64,000 nt of DNA from Trileptium ribeirensis (Eukaryota > Nematoda > Enoplea > Enoplida > Thoracostomopsidae), in the NCBI GenBank assembly GCA_030248225.1, contig JASANE010012406.1, positions 78,461 to 142,460 of the forward strand. Direction: 5' to 3'. The position numbers and the translations under genes were made by a program. A model generated the notes under the pieces. That model saw only the letters and a list, made by a program, of their open reading frames with translations, was not told the DNA's origin and searched no databases. Within the stretch, counting starts at the first letter, position 1; each line of letters starts with the position of its first letter. Shown here in pieces: positions 12,032-22,400 of this stretch.

Positions 12032-15000
12032 CAAGAGAGTCATAGTTACTCCCGCCGTTTAATATTATTTAGGTCGGGGGTCCAAGTCTTAGCAGGTGGA
12101 CGCAGCCCCTGCAATATCCCATTTTCTAAACACCTATAAAATAGATGTATATAATGGAATATATACTTATATATATCAGACGCTATTTTGCTCCATATGG
12201 ACTACAAAAACACAACTGAAGTCAACTCGTATATACATACCATCAAACGTCGAAGAACAAGCGCCGTCTTTGATAAAAGCACCCGACCCGAAATCGATTA
12301 GCCGGATCGAGCCATCGCGGAAACTGACAATAATATTTTCGTCTTTGATGTCACGATGGAGTATGCCAATGCTGCGACACGCCTCGACCGTATCCAATAC
12401 CTGTTATCAAAAGGGAAGTTAATGAATATATATATATATATATATAAATATGATTTCTGCAATATGACATATACATATGAATATTATTGCCAAGAGTTCA
12501 TCATGGCTTCTTGGCAAGAGTGTAACACTATAATTCTTGACATTACTACGTAAATGCGTTGAGCATAACGGGATCCATTTTGACCTTATCAAATCCCTCC
12601 GGTTTTGGGGGTTATGTCCAAATTTTGGAAGAGACGTGGTATCGCTGAAAATCTGTCCCGACAGCTCTCAGTATATAGCCCTAGAAACCTGGTGAGGTAT
12701 AATATATGGATAATAATGTTTTCAGGAGTCGGAACAACTTTTCTCAACGATACAATGTCTGATGACCACCCAAAACCGAGGATGTGGGTGTCCAAATAAA
12801 CCTTGCCGATTCATATTGTGATCGCGACCCCCGCAACCCCCCCTAGCTACGCCCTTATCTACTAATACCTAGGCGAAACCCAACGGTAATAAACGAGCTA
12901 TGCATATTGGTCTCTGTCCATTCGGCCGTTACGCTCACAACAGCTCAAACATTTTCGTGCAAGATTCTTACAATATTAAACATAATATGCATTTGTATAT
13001 TTATAATAAGTGTTGTTTTTTTATTGACAAGTGGCCAAAATCAACAGTCTTCGACTAATGGAAAAATATATATTTCTTTTCACACTTAAAATTTTTAGTA
13101 TATATATACAGAGAAAAATATTAATATATTTGTGTGTACGACTGTGACTATGTTTATGGGTAGAAATTTGGGATCAATCCTTGTTTGCCTCTAAAATATT
13201 TTGTGAAATCCCCCAGTGTATCTTAATTATGATTATTGTGGTTAAAACCGCACACGTGCTTAAAATAAAGAAGAACAGCGTAGAGCTGGGGTTCGTGGGG
13301 GGGGGGGCGGGGCGCAGCCCTCCGCCTTAGACCTTGTGTAGGTCTCATATAAGGACTTTAGTATATCGACAACTGTGTGGCATGCGTTAAACTTAGGCCC
13401 CTTAAGGATATCTTGCGCAGGCGCTGGTGACACACTACTGTGCTTGGGACCATCCACGTGGACTATTGAAGTGAAGACCTAAAAATTATCAAACATCATC
13501 AATTCAAGTTTTTCCACCTATAAATGCTCTTTTCAATAGTATTTCCTCTGTTACAGGAGGGGAACTTGTATTGATGCCCCAAATTTATTATTTACTGTTC
13601 TTAAAAAGACAAATCGCGAGTGCATTCCTCTATACAAATTGAACTATATACATATATACATATACAAAACACCTACACGAACACATTCATTTTCATAAAA
13701 AAATATATACGTACGTGTACGTACACTATTATATATTTTGTATCAGAAAATAATTTTTACCCAACTACAATAATAATCTCCGCATTCACACTCCTCATCG
13801 CACTAAACAGATTTGTAGACTCGATTGTCTACGGCGGTCCCCAATTTTATATGTGCAATTTTCATATTTTAAAACGATTTCACACACAAACACACAGTAT
13901 ATATACACAACATAAATAAACAATTATGTGTTTGTATAAATGAGACCACCGGCGTGCCATTCCCAAGCATCACTACTACGACGTTTATACGTAACAGTTA
14001 CTGGAGACAAAGTTATGAATGGCACAGAAACGTAATTTTTCTGTATATATATATACCCAAAAAAAACTGAGCATTTGAGTTTTATAGCGTTCATTTCTCA
14101 ATCGCTTTTGAAATATATATATACATGTAACGTATATATATAATAATCCCTTCTTCAATTTCTCCATAATTTTGACGCTCAATTTTGACACCATGTGTTC
14201 TTAAAATTCTTTCAATCATCAATAGTATACATACTATATATATATATTCTGTCTCGTCTACAATACGAAGAAATGTTAATCAACTCAAATTTCCCGAGCA
14301 CCACCTAGATTCTGGGGAGTCAGATTCTCCCTCCAATGATCGTGTATAAGTTGAGCCACTCTAGGCTGAGAGCCCTGGCGAATCCACAGCTGGGGCGACG
14401 CCATGTCAGAGCATCACACATCACACACAATAATGTAAAATATGCAAAGGAAAGGACAATGAAAAAATTAAAAAAAAACGGTATATCAAAATAAACAGCC
14501 CAACTGCACTTGCGGTGGGGAAAATTCAGACAATTGGCACGCCACCTTTTCAGCTATAGCCCCCATCATTGTCTCTGAACAGCCTATCATATCTCTCTCC
14601 CAACAAAACCTATCTCTTCGAGATCAGGGTCGCCTCTTTTCAGCAATATCTTCCGAGATACTGTCTAGCATCGTTTTATTTGTTTAATAAAACAGTACTA
14701 GGTCCGGGGGTTTCAACGGTATTTTACAACAACCACTCCCTTTTCACGCATAAATTAATGTAAGCTTCATATATAATGTTGAGCAAACTTTTGCCGCAAT
14801 GATGATTTGTATCTGCCTCGTTGGGCTGCGAACTTCGGACACTGGACACTACGTAGCAGCCAAGCTTTTTACGATTTGTTGTTGCTCACTTGGCAATGCA
14901 CGCCATTGCGATTGTATATATATATGTATCACACCAAGCGTTAAAGTATATACTTCGATAATTTTATGATATATATACATACACTCAATAATAACTAAGT

Positions 15001-18000
15001 TGTAACAGAAATAGTATATATATATATACCTGTCTAAACATTCGGCGAGCGAGGATCTCGTCCAACGGCCCACGTTCGGTGATAAAATCGAACATGTCCG
15101 ACGCCAACGTTGGCCGTTCCATTACGATAAGGAAGCCGTCGATGCGTTCGTACCAGTCGAGGAGACGAATAACGCACGGAAACGCGCGGCAATGCCATAA
15201 CAAGCTGATTTCGATCGGAACTTGGCGTCCATTGAGCTGAAATCAAAGAAAACATATAGATATATATACGGGGATGCCAAAGTTTTTTCACAAATTCCCC
15301 AAAGGAACCCCGACAAACAGGGAACGCATTTCAAACAATCTATTACACCAGAAGCATTGCATTTCTTATTTACTTGACGTCGAAATTTATTGCTATAATC
15401 TAATTTCCATTGTCAACGATGGATTTTTCGTTGTCGCCAAAAATCTGTAGAGTCAGAGTTTGACATTTTCATGTGGAAGATCTGTGAGAGGAGTCGCAAT
15501 CCGCTAAGCAGTTGTCCCGCTTTCCCGTAAGCCGAAAGCCGACTATAGTTTATCGTGCTCAAAAATCAACACTGAATGCACATATATATTTATGTTTGTC
15601 GCCGAATATCGTTAGTGGTAATATCGGTGTATATACAAGGATTCCTCTGAAAAAAAAATTGGAATGAATGTAAAAATGTAGGTCACCACGATAAGCCATC
15701 AGCGAATATATGAAACGACGGCTGCTTTGCATGAATTCATATGCTGCTCTCCAATTTGGGGATTCAACGATTCTAGAATCAAATCCAACGATGACACAAA
15801 TTCTCAGTATATATATCACCATTATATACCTATATATCGAAACTTAGTAGTTATAAACAATTTCCGTTTCATATTTCATAAAATTACGTAAAACTGGAAC
15901 TGTTATCGAACGCTAACTCAATATAATTTCCATTATATGCTTAGAGCGAGGCTTGGCAAAAACCATATAAAAATGACTTAGAAGGGTCTGACCTTTATGC
16001 ATTGTACGTGGGATTGAAGCGTGAAGCTTAGTCACTCGAGCCAGATCTGGGTGTTTCTGCGTTCGAGACTATTAAAGCACGACTCCAAACACATACCCGC
16101 ATTTCCACAATAGCTTTCGTTCTATTTAGATTGCCCGATGTCAGCCTCACACAATATGAACCTCCTAATTCAGAAAACTATATCGGGTGAGTTACTTATT
16201 ACGTTTTTCGACAACCAAATTATTTTATTTGTCTATTCAATAAGTACTGCAATTCCTGAAACAGATTGATATGTATTGAAACGCGTCCATGTCTTATCAC
16301 GCTAGCCACCGTATATGTACAAGTAGAACCACGCTGCCCGTATCACGCGAACCAACAGCACCAGCTTCCATTGCTGCTGTTGTTGCTACAACTGAAAAAG
16401 ATTAGCAAAGCGCCGAAAATGACCAGAAACTAGCGCCACAATTTGAAACGAGCGATATATATTTGTTATTCGACAGCGATGAGGAGTCAAACATTACATC
16501 ATCATCATCATCGTCGGCCTCATCGAACAAATCCAGCGACGGCGGACGCCAAAATCACACAATTTAACCGAATCAAAATGCCAACCACAACCAAAACTCA
16601 ACATCATAACTTCTTAACAATCAATGAACAAAACAGCAGTGCAATTGCAGCTTGCCAAAGCCCTAATCATTGGCTATTAATGGGCAGCTGCAATAAATCG
16701 TGACCTAGCAAACAAACAACACGACGACGACAGTGCCTTGGAAGACCCACCGCACAAATTAATCTAAATGAGCTAGCTCGGTCCTCGTCTAACTTCAACA
16801 TGCGTGGTTTCGGACAAACTCAGTTAAAAAAAGCAACCGCACTCGCGGCGACTCTTGGCCTTCTGGCATACGTTTTGGATTTCATGTAACTGGGACAGCG
16901 ACAGCTTGGTCGAGGCCAAGATAATAATACAATCACAACCGCAAAAATGCGAGCCGGTGGGGTCCAGCAGGAGATCATTAACCCTGAAATCCGTCAAACG
17001 AAATGCGCTTAATGATGATCCTCCTCAGAACGAACACGGTAGATGTACACGTCTTTGTCACCTATACAAAGTCCTAGAGGCTTAAAAGTACACCACTTAT
17101 ATAGTTATTGTTGCTCAATTAAGATTCATTATATATAATAATTTGAATTATAACAGTGTTTCTATTTGATGCGACGAGACCTTAATTTTTAGGGAAAGCT
17201 CGGGTGGTCTGTCGAAAAATTTAGCAACCTTTTTCCGCATGCGGACCAAAAGTTTATTCTAATTGCGCCGTCTAATTAATTCCAATATTCCAATTTTGTC
17301 TCTTAAGACTCAGTTCATGGCCCGATACGAGCCTAAAATCTTGGTTCTCACCTATGGACAGTACTACACAAAAATATTTCTACTAAAATGTGTGTTTTTG
17401 ATCAGTTTTCCCTGCCTAAAATAATCACTGGGCACAGGAAAATAGCAAATATAACTAACATTTCTTAAAGTTAAAATTAAACTAACCGTTCCCCAGTCGA
17501 CAACATTCTCACGACTGACAAATTTGACCGCCACCGGGTAATTGTCGCTAATACGAAATCCAGCATAGACCGTACCGAAACCGCCGCGTGCCATTTCCGG
17601 GCCAAGTTTATAGGTCTTTTTGAAGCCGCTGTACACTAAAGAAAAAATGAATAGGACTAAGGAATTGTTGAAACAACACATATATACACCACGGGTATAG
17701 AAAACAATGCTTGCGAAGCGTTGGTGACGCCAAAAAATCAGCAGGTCGTATGCGAACGCAAATAATGTTAAACAGGCATATCTGGAATCAAACTACAATT
17801 TTTTGCTAACGACCTTGCGTATTTATAGGTGTGGCTGGTAGGCAAAATTAACGTAAGACAAAGTTATTATTTTACCAGCACACTAACGTTAAGGAACTAC
17901 GCACTTACCAGAATGCGGCATTACTCTTGGCTTAAGCTTTACGCGGTCCCTCCTGACCTTATTTAGGGCGTGTACGAAGTACTAATCAATCCGAAGATAC

Positions 18001-18971
18001 TGCGTTTCAGTCCACGGTTCCAAACTGCGGTATAAAGTATAAAGTGCATCATGCAAGCACAAACAAAGTGCTCGGCTCGCTTCTGATATGGGGGAAAATT
18101 GGATACAAATTTGATGTTAGGGCAGTTTAACTTTCTTAAACTGACCGTACGTATGAAAACCGGCGACATTTCAGAGCGTTTCAGACACTACGTTCTGTAC
18201 GTATATATACAATATATTCATAAATGGTCTCATAAAGATTTTTGCTAGTAAACTGATTTGATGTGATTAAACGAAACACGTTATGGTACGACTTCAACAA
18301 AATTTCCTATTCTAAAATTTGACATTTCAGGCGATGAATCTAGTATGAGATGGAGAGATATACATATAAAGTATAACAGCGGTATCATCTAACAGGCAAA
18401 CCCTAATTTTGTCTATTCTATGTTTATGATTAACAAGGGTCGGTTATGGTCGACTATCCTGACTCTATTATATACCCACAGTAGATTCGACCATCGTCTC
18501 TTTGTATTTGCAAGAGTACATTAGGGAAGAGTATGACACTTCCCTGCACTCACATGTAAACCCGTGTTTGATGACGCGGTCGTTTTCGGACTGAACCCCA
18601 GTTTTGTGGGGTCGTCAAACTGAGGGGGTGCGGCCTATCCCCTCTCCAAAAACTGGGTGTGGTCTGTGCATGACTACCCTCCAAAACTGGGGGGTCAGGT
18701 CGACGAAAACACTCGCGTCATCAAACGGGTTTACATGTGAGTGCAGGGAAGTGTCATACTCTTCTCTAATTCACTCTTGGTATTAGCAATTTACTCGAAT
18801 ATAGTGCATTAAAGTCAAAAACGGTGTATATAATAGTTAGGAATAACAAACCCCAGCAAATACGAAAGAGTTGATGATCCACAACTTACAAGCTCGTTTC
18901 ACATGTTCCTTGTCGTCAGACGATAAGCCCAGCCCGATTAGGGCGAAGTTTTTGAGTCGTTGCTTGAGCAT
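7131..18971 (-). CDS. pim: PIM-family serine/threonine kinase, six exons, long C-terminal tail
   Basis: The joined exons 18971-18890, 17635-17487, 15236-15030, 12400-12241, 11159-10983 and 8617-7131 give 2262 nt, or 753 residues plus stop, with every exon phase matching. Features seen: glycine loop ([10 protein letters not shown], 44-53), catalytic lysine K65, alpha-C glutamate E86, PIM-type hinge ERP (117-119) followed by [10 protein letters not shown], catalytic loop HRDIKDEN (161-168, D163), DFG (182-184) and the PIM activation segment [12 protein letters not shown] (198-209). Known PIM kinases are constitutively active cytosolic or nuclear Ser/Thr kinases acting in survival and growth signalling. 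Vertebrate members have little beyond the kinase domain, whereas here about 460 residues of Ser/Cys/Gln/Asn-rich low-complexity sequence follow in the last exon. The first glycine of the usual GxGxxG loop is replaced by Ala (A43-R-G). Family assignment is firm; the function of the tail is unknown. Confidence 0.93.
8618..10982 (-). other. Intron 5 of the PIM-like kinase
   Basis: GT-AG intron of 2365 bp. It contains the CCGGAA-ended element (about 9851-10947), a (TA)n run at about 9822-9848, and otherwise unremarkable AT-rich sequence. Confidence 0.85.
9851..10947. mobile_element. About 1.1-kb intronic element with CCGGAA-rich inverted ends
   Basis: The left end reads TATCAGGCAATAACCGGAAC and the inverse of the right end reads TATCAGGGAGTAACCGGAAT. 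Both ends then carry clustered CCGGAA or CCGGTT motifs and a TTTAAACCGGAA segment, and both abut TATATA tracts. The interior encodes no transposase. The ends define a non-autonomous inverted-repeat element sitting inside intron 5 of the kinase. The superfamily is unknown. Confidence 0.5.
10983..11159 (-). CDS. pim: PIM-like kinase exon 5 (activation segment to alpha-F/G)
   Basis: Acceptor GTTTCAG, donor AGAG/GTTCGT. It encodes [11 protein letters not shown], then the kinase-lobe segment [17 protein letters not shown]. It ends one base into a Glu codon completed by exon 6, giving VSRECRDII as in PIM kinases. The donor is 36 bp from the inverted-end element in intron 5. Confidence 0.93.
11837..12097. 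repeat. 37-bp direct repeats flanking the 28S fragment
   Basis: Positions 11837-11873 and 12061-12097 are near-identical (two differences) and begin AATATTATTTAGGTCGGGGG. They bracket the rRNA fragment almost exactly, like an unusually long target-site duplication or two units of a host repeat. Confidence 0.85.
11873..12060 (-). rRNA. 28S rRNA gene fragment (about 188 bp), intronic insertion
   Basis: On the minus strand the sequence runs from ACTATGACTCTCTT through TTAAGGTAGCCAAATGCC, CTAATTAGTGACGCGC, CTATCTAGCGAAACCACAG and AAAGAAGACCCTGTTGAGC. This is the highly conserved 28S region that contains the R2 and R1 retrotransposon target sites. It is far too short for a functional rRNA and sits in intron 4 of the kinase, sense strand the same as the gene. 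Two oddities are visible. CTCTCTTAAGG is interrupted as CTCTCTTGTCTTAAGG, an extra 5 nt a few bases from the R2 cleavage point. A helix read elsewhere as CCAAG/CTTGG is here CGGTG/CACCG, a paired change. Confidence 0.88.
12241..12400 (-). CDS. pim: PIM-like kinase exon 4 (HRD and DFG motifs)
   Basis: Acceptor GATAACAG, donor GATG/GTATGTATAT. It encodes residues 147-199 plus one base. It carries [12 protein letters not shown], then [12 protein letters not shown], and ends within FDG of the activation segment. It begins in phase 0 and ends in phase 1. Confidence 0.95.
12401..15029 (-). other. Intron 3 of the PIM-like kinase
   Basis: GT-AG intron of 2629 bp. It contains a (TA)n run at 12426-12446, a G11 run near 13298-13308, a repeat terminus of the GGGCGTAGC type near 12830-12856, and many TATATATA tracts. 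No separate gene is seen. Confidence 0.8.
15030..15236 (-). CDS. pim: PIM-like kinase exon 3 (alpha-C helix, hinge)
   Basis: Acceptor TTTGATTTCAG, donor CAG/GTATATATAT, phase 0 at both ends. It encodes residues 78-146. VPIEISLL carries the alpha-C Glu, and LIVMERP followed by [14 protein letters not shown] is the PIM hinge signature, including the Pro that replaces a normal hinge hydrogen-bond donor in this family. The donor lies directly in a TA microsatellite. Confidence 0.92.
15237..17486 (-). other. Intron 2 of the PIM-like kinase
   Basis: GT-AG intron of 2250 bp. Its middle holds the coding-like stretch described separately. Confidence 0.8.
16340..17080 (+). pseudogene. Coding-like but interrupted sequence inside intron 2
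   Basis: Base composition shifts to CAA/AAC/GAC-rich codons, and one frame reads [20 protein letters not shown], then Asn/Gln/His-rich sequence broken by several stops. Other frames show short blocks such as [19 protein letters not shown]. This resembles a decayed low-complexity coding region, either retroposed or from an old element. I do not recognise the parent. Confidence 0.25.
17487..17635 (-). CDS. pim: PIM-like kinase exon 2 (glycine loop, catalytic lysine)
   Basis: Acceptor TTTCTTTAG, donor ACG/GTTAGT. It encodes residues 28-77, including [17 protein letters not shown] with the ATP-anchoring K65, and VVDWG, which matches the SDWG-type segment of PIM kinases. It ends in phase 0. Confidence 0.9.
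17636..18889 (-). other. Intron 1 of the PIM-like kinase
   Basis: GT-AG intron of 1254 bp if exon 1 is right. It carries the 251-bp fold-back element at 18520-18770. Confidence 0.55.
18520..18770. mobile_element. 251-bp fold-back element with about 80-bp inverted arms
   Basis: The left arm begins ATTAGGGAAGAGTATGACAC. The right arm, inverted, begins ATTAGAGAAGAGTATGACAC, and the match continues through CTGCACTCACATGTAAACCC and GATGACGCG with few differences. The spacer holds more CCAGTTTTG/CAAAACTGG inverted motifs. No protein is encoded. Confidence 0.8.
18890..18971 (-). CDS. pim: PIM-like kinase exon 1 (start codon)
   Basis: The ATG at 18971-18969 opens 27 codons beginning MLKQRLKNF and ends one base into a codon at a consensus donor GTAAGT. 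That single T completes a Leu codon with the first two bases of exon 2, so the phase fits exactly. The -3 base of the start is G. No other upstream open stretch with matching phase was found, but the exon is short and not conserved, so the start is a prediction. Confidence 0.6.
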
Positions 18972-19050
18972 AACTTTGATAATCCTGGTTTATCGGTTAC
19001 GAAAATGCGACGTATGTTGTACTTCACCAATAAATAAATCAAAAGTAATG

Positions 19051-19056
19051 TATATA
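19051..19056 (-). promoter_or_regulatory. Possible TATA element upstream of the kinase start
   Basis: CTATATAC on the minus strand about 80 nt upstream of the predicted ATG. TATATA is extremely common in this window, so support is weak. Confidence 0.15.
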
Positions 19057-19407
19057 GCTAGTTAAGTTAAGTTAGTAGCAAATCGCGTATTTGTTTAGAG
19101 TAAACACGTGTTCTAAAAACATTAAATTTACTTATATTACATTACACGTTGCACAAAACTTTCTCAGTCGCCCAAACGTACTACCGTGACTGACTGAGCC
19201 AAATTTAAATAAATTTGTCCTTCCTGACTGAGCCGAATGCCGAAGAATTTTGTTCTTCAGATGTACAGTGCCATGCTGAAACCGAAATGCCAACGGGACT
19301 TTCAAAAACACAGTGAATATCATTCACTGGCTTTACGATCAAAAATGCAATCTCCTGTTCGACAATAATTTAGTACATAAAATGGCGAAACAACAACAAC
19401 AAAAAAG

Positions 19408-19413
19408 TTTATT
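19408..19413 (-). promoter_or_regulatory. Candidate polyadenylation signal
   Basis: AATAAA on the minus strand about 55 nt after the stop that closes the tentative terminal exon at 19465-19685, and upstream of the kinase start. Confidence 0.25.
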
Positions 19414-19464
19414 AACCAACGCATATATACAGATAACCGGAGAGTCAGTGTAACGAGGCTTGAA

Positions 19465-22400
19465 TCAGGCGTTAAGGCCATCCATCATATATATAGCGAG
19501 CTTGAAACTTAGGAAATGGCATACCAACTGCCGGTGTACCAGTGACAAAATATTTGAACAAACAAAAATAAAATACGATACACGACGATATACGATATAT
19601 TCGAAAAATGTCAATTCATTGATTGAAAACTTCCTAGTCTTGCTGCTGATGTACAAAGTTGTTCCGTGGATCAGTCTCCAGTTCACTGAAACACAGAGTA
19701 CCACCTACCTATCATTGTGTGATTAATATATATCAATAACTAGCAATGTATGAAACAATATAGCGACTGAATACATGCACTATACATTATTAATATATAT
19801 ATATATATATATATAATTGTTATGAACACGTTTCAGAAGCAGAACTTTGCAATAAATGTAAAGTCACGTATGTATCAATAGGAACTGAATAAAATTTGAA
19901 TTAAATATTTTCGCCGAATCAAAACAACCTACAACAGCTTTATTATTTATTTTTAAAAATATAATACACAAGTCATTATATACGTGCTCTCAACCAGCCA
20001 AGAAAGATAGTGTTACGCATTCCCACACACGAAAATACGTAGTGCAGCAACACAAAAACAGTGGAACGAACAGTCCCTCATATTAAAAGCATCATCATCC
20101 GACTAATTTTTATATCCGGAACTGGATCGAGGTATTCGCCTATACTTGTTTCAAAACAACCAATTACTATTCAAAGCAATGTAAATTCGTCGCTTACTAC
20201 TGCGCGCGACTATACGCGTGTTGTTGTTCGGTCAACATGGACAGAGGCTTAAGGATCCGAGCAATAGCTCCCAAATAGTTTAGTATGTGCAATGAAGGTG
20301 AGTGACTATCCTTTTCGGGTTCCATAGCTAGCAGCTACCTTCAACAGTTTATCAGCACTGCAAATGCAAGAAATTAACTTAATAGGCTCTGAGACTAAGC
20401 TTCGCTAACGCGATTAGGTCAAAAATTTCAGCCTCGTTAGCAATGCCACTATTACATACATATATACATAGGTGTTGTACATATGTTTAACATATCTATC
20501 TGTAGCGACTCCACGACATACGTATAACAAGTAAGTAACGAAGCTCGATGAGGAGTTTAATACCTACGCATGCAGGTAGTGGGAACCATTTTCATTACTA
20601 TATAACACCGACAGATGTCTGGGTCAGATATACGTCTGCTCATACCGATCGGTGATGGGTAAATTAGGATAACGCTATTTTTTAACGTCGTCAGCCGCAA
20701 TCGTAAGACCCTTAAAAAAGTCAATAGCACAGGAGCAATTGCAACACAGATTAAGGGCACCGACCACGTCGGTTCTCTGAGATCAAAAACGGAGAAGAAA
20801 CGGATCAAACTTAGTTACAATCAGTGCGTTGACTCGGAAAATTATGGATCACGTCGAAAATTAGATTAAAGAGACAGCATGCTACAAAGAGTAATACGAG
20901 CATTCGAGGGCGCAAAACGTGCCATAATTCACAATGATCGCTATTCCACTATATGTATATAGCGGTCATCTGCTCAACATGTTATGCTACATTTGAAATT
21001 GCGCGTCCCAATCTAAAACTATATATACTCCTTATTTAGATAATAACGTTTTACGTTGCACAACTCACACTCGACACAGGAAAGCCACAACAAAAAGAAA
21101 ATACCACCGCACCCGTGACCTGAAATTAATCTCAATAGCATCACGGAGTTGAACTCAATCCTGCGTATCTCACATCTATATACAATTACATATATATATA
21201 TATATATATCAATTTCACTATATATATACATAATTTTAGGATATATATTAAATTAATTTCCACTCGGAAAGTGCATTACCACACCCAGCCATCGTCGAAA
21301 TTTATTAATTTATTTATTTATTAAAATGTGGAAGCACTCGTCGTGCAGCAAGCAAGTGCCGCATGGTGTGTGTTGTTTACTTTACACCGGACGCCTGTCA
21401 CTATAATACACTCACCACCAAATGCTACCGTGGTATAATACCAGTAATAACCAACAAAAAGGAAAAATGATCATATATATTTTCCATTATAATTAATATA
21501 TATAAATCAAATATTTGACTATCATACCGTGACGACGCTTTCGTGTCATACCGTGCTCAAGGTCCGTCGGCCTGGCTAGGTGGTCCGACACCTAGGGGGG
21601 GTAACCCCTAGCCCGGCTTATCGACACCTATGCGGTAAGTATACTTATATATACATTGGTGTCGCAAGGAGGGGGTTGCTTGGTGCGAAGGAGGAAGCCC
21701 CGTACAGTTTATTCACGAGCGTGAAATAATTAACTATTATAAAGTAAATTTCATTGACCGAACCACCACACACCAATTTTGAAAAGCTTATAAAGCCGTT
21801 GTTTGTGTATATATACATATATATATGAACCAATAATTCATGCTCAACACCGTGTTCATGAAATACGATTAGAGAAAGCAATACCAATGCATCATGTTTT
21901 TAATTTTGAGTTAGAAATCTAAATATATATATATAAACATTACTGCTGCGTTAGAAAGAAAGATATGAAAAATGAGAGCTTTACGCTGAATGACACTCGG
22001 ACATTAATTAACTGTTTCGGTAGTCTCCTGCTACCGAATTACGCCAAGTTACAAGTTGTGGTCTATCGATACATTATTCATAACACCATAACTCATAATT
22101 GAAAAAGTTGCAAGCAAAAATTCAAACAAACTTATTAAAACATAAATTAACTGCAGTAATAACGTAGTGGAAGCATGAAGCTTTCAACCAGAATAAGTTT
22201 AGTGGATTATTTCTGAAGCTCACACGATATATAGTTCAGAGTATCGGAAAATGTCGACAGCGATGGGATTTGAACCCACACCCCTGGGATTCCGCGCTGC
22301 GTCTGCCCAACTCAGCTACTACTGAGCTACTCAGTCGATCCATATTCCGTGATACCAAAAGAATAAGTTAGAACAGTTGATTTTACCCGTACATGCCCCA

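Larger units (their letters stand above)
11160..12240 (-). other. Intron 4 of the PIM-like kinase
   Basis: GT-AG intron of 1081 bp that holds the 28S rRNA gene fragment and its flanking direct repeats. Confidence 0.85.
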
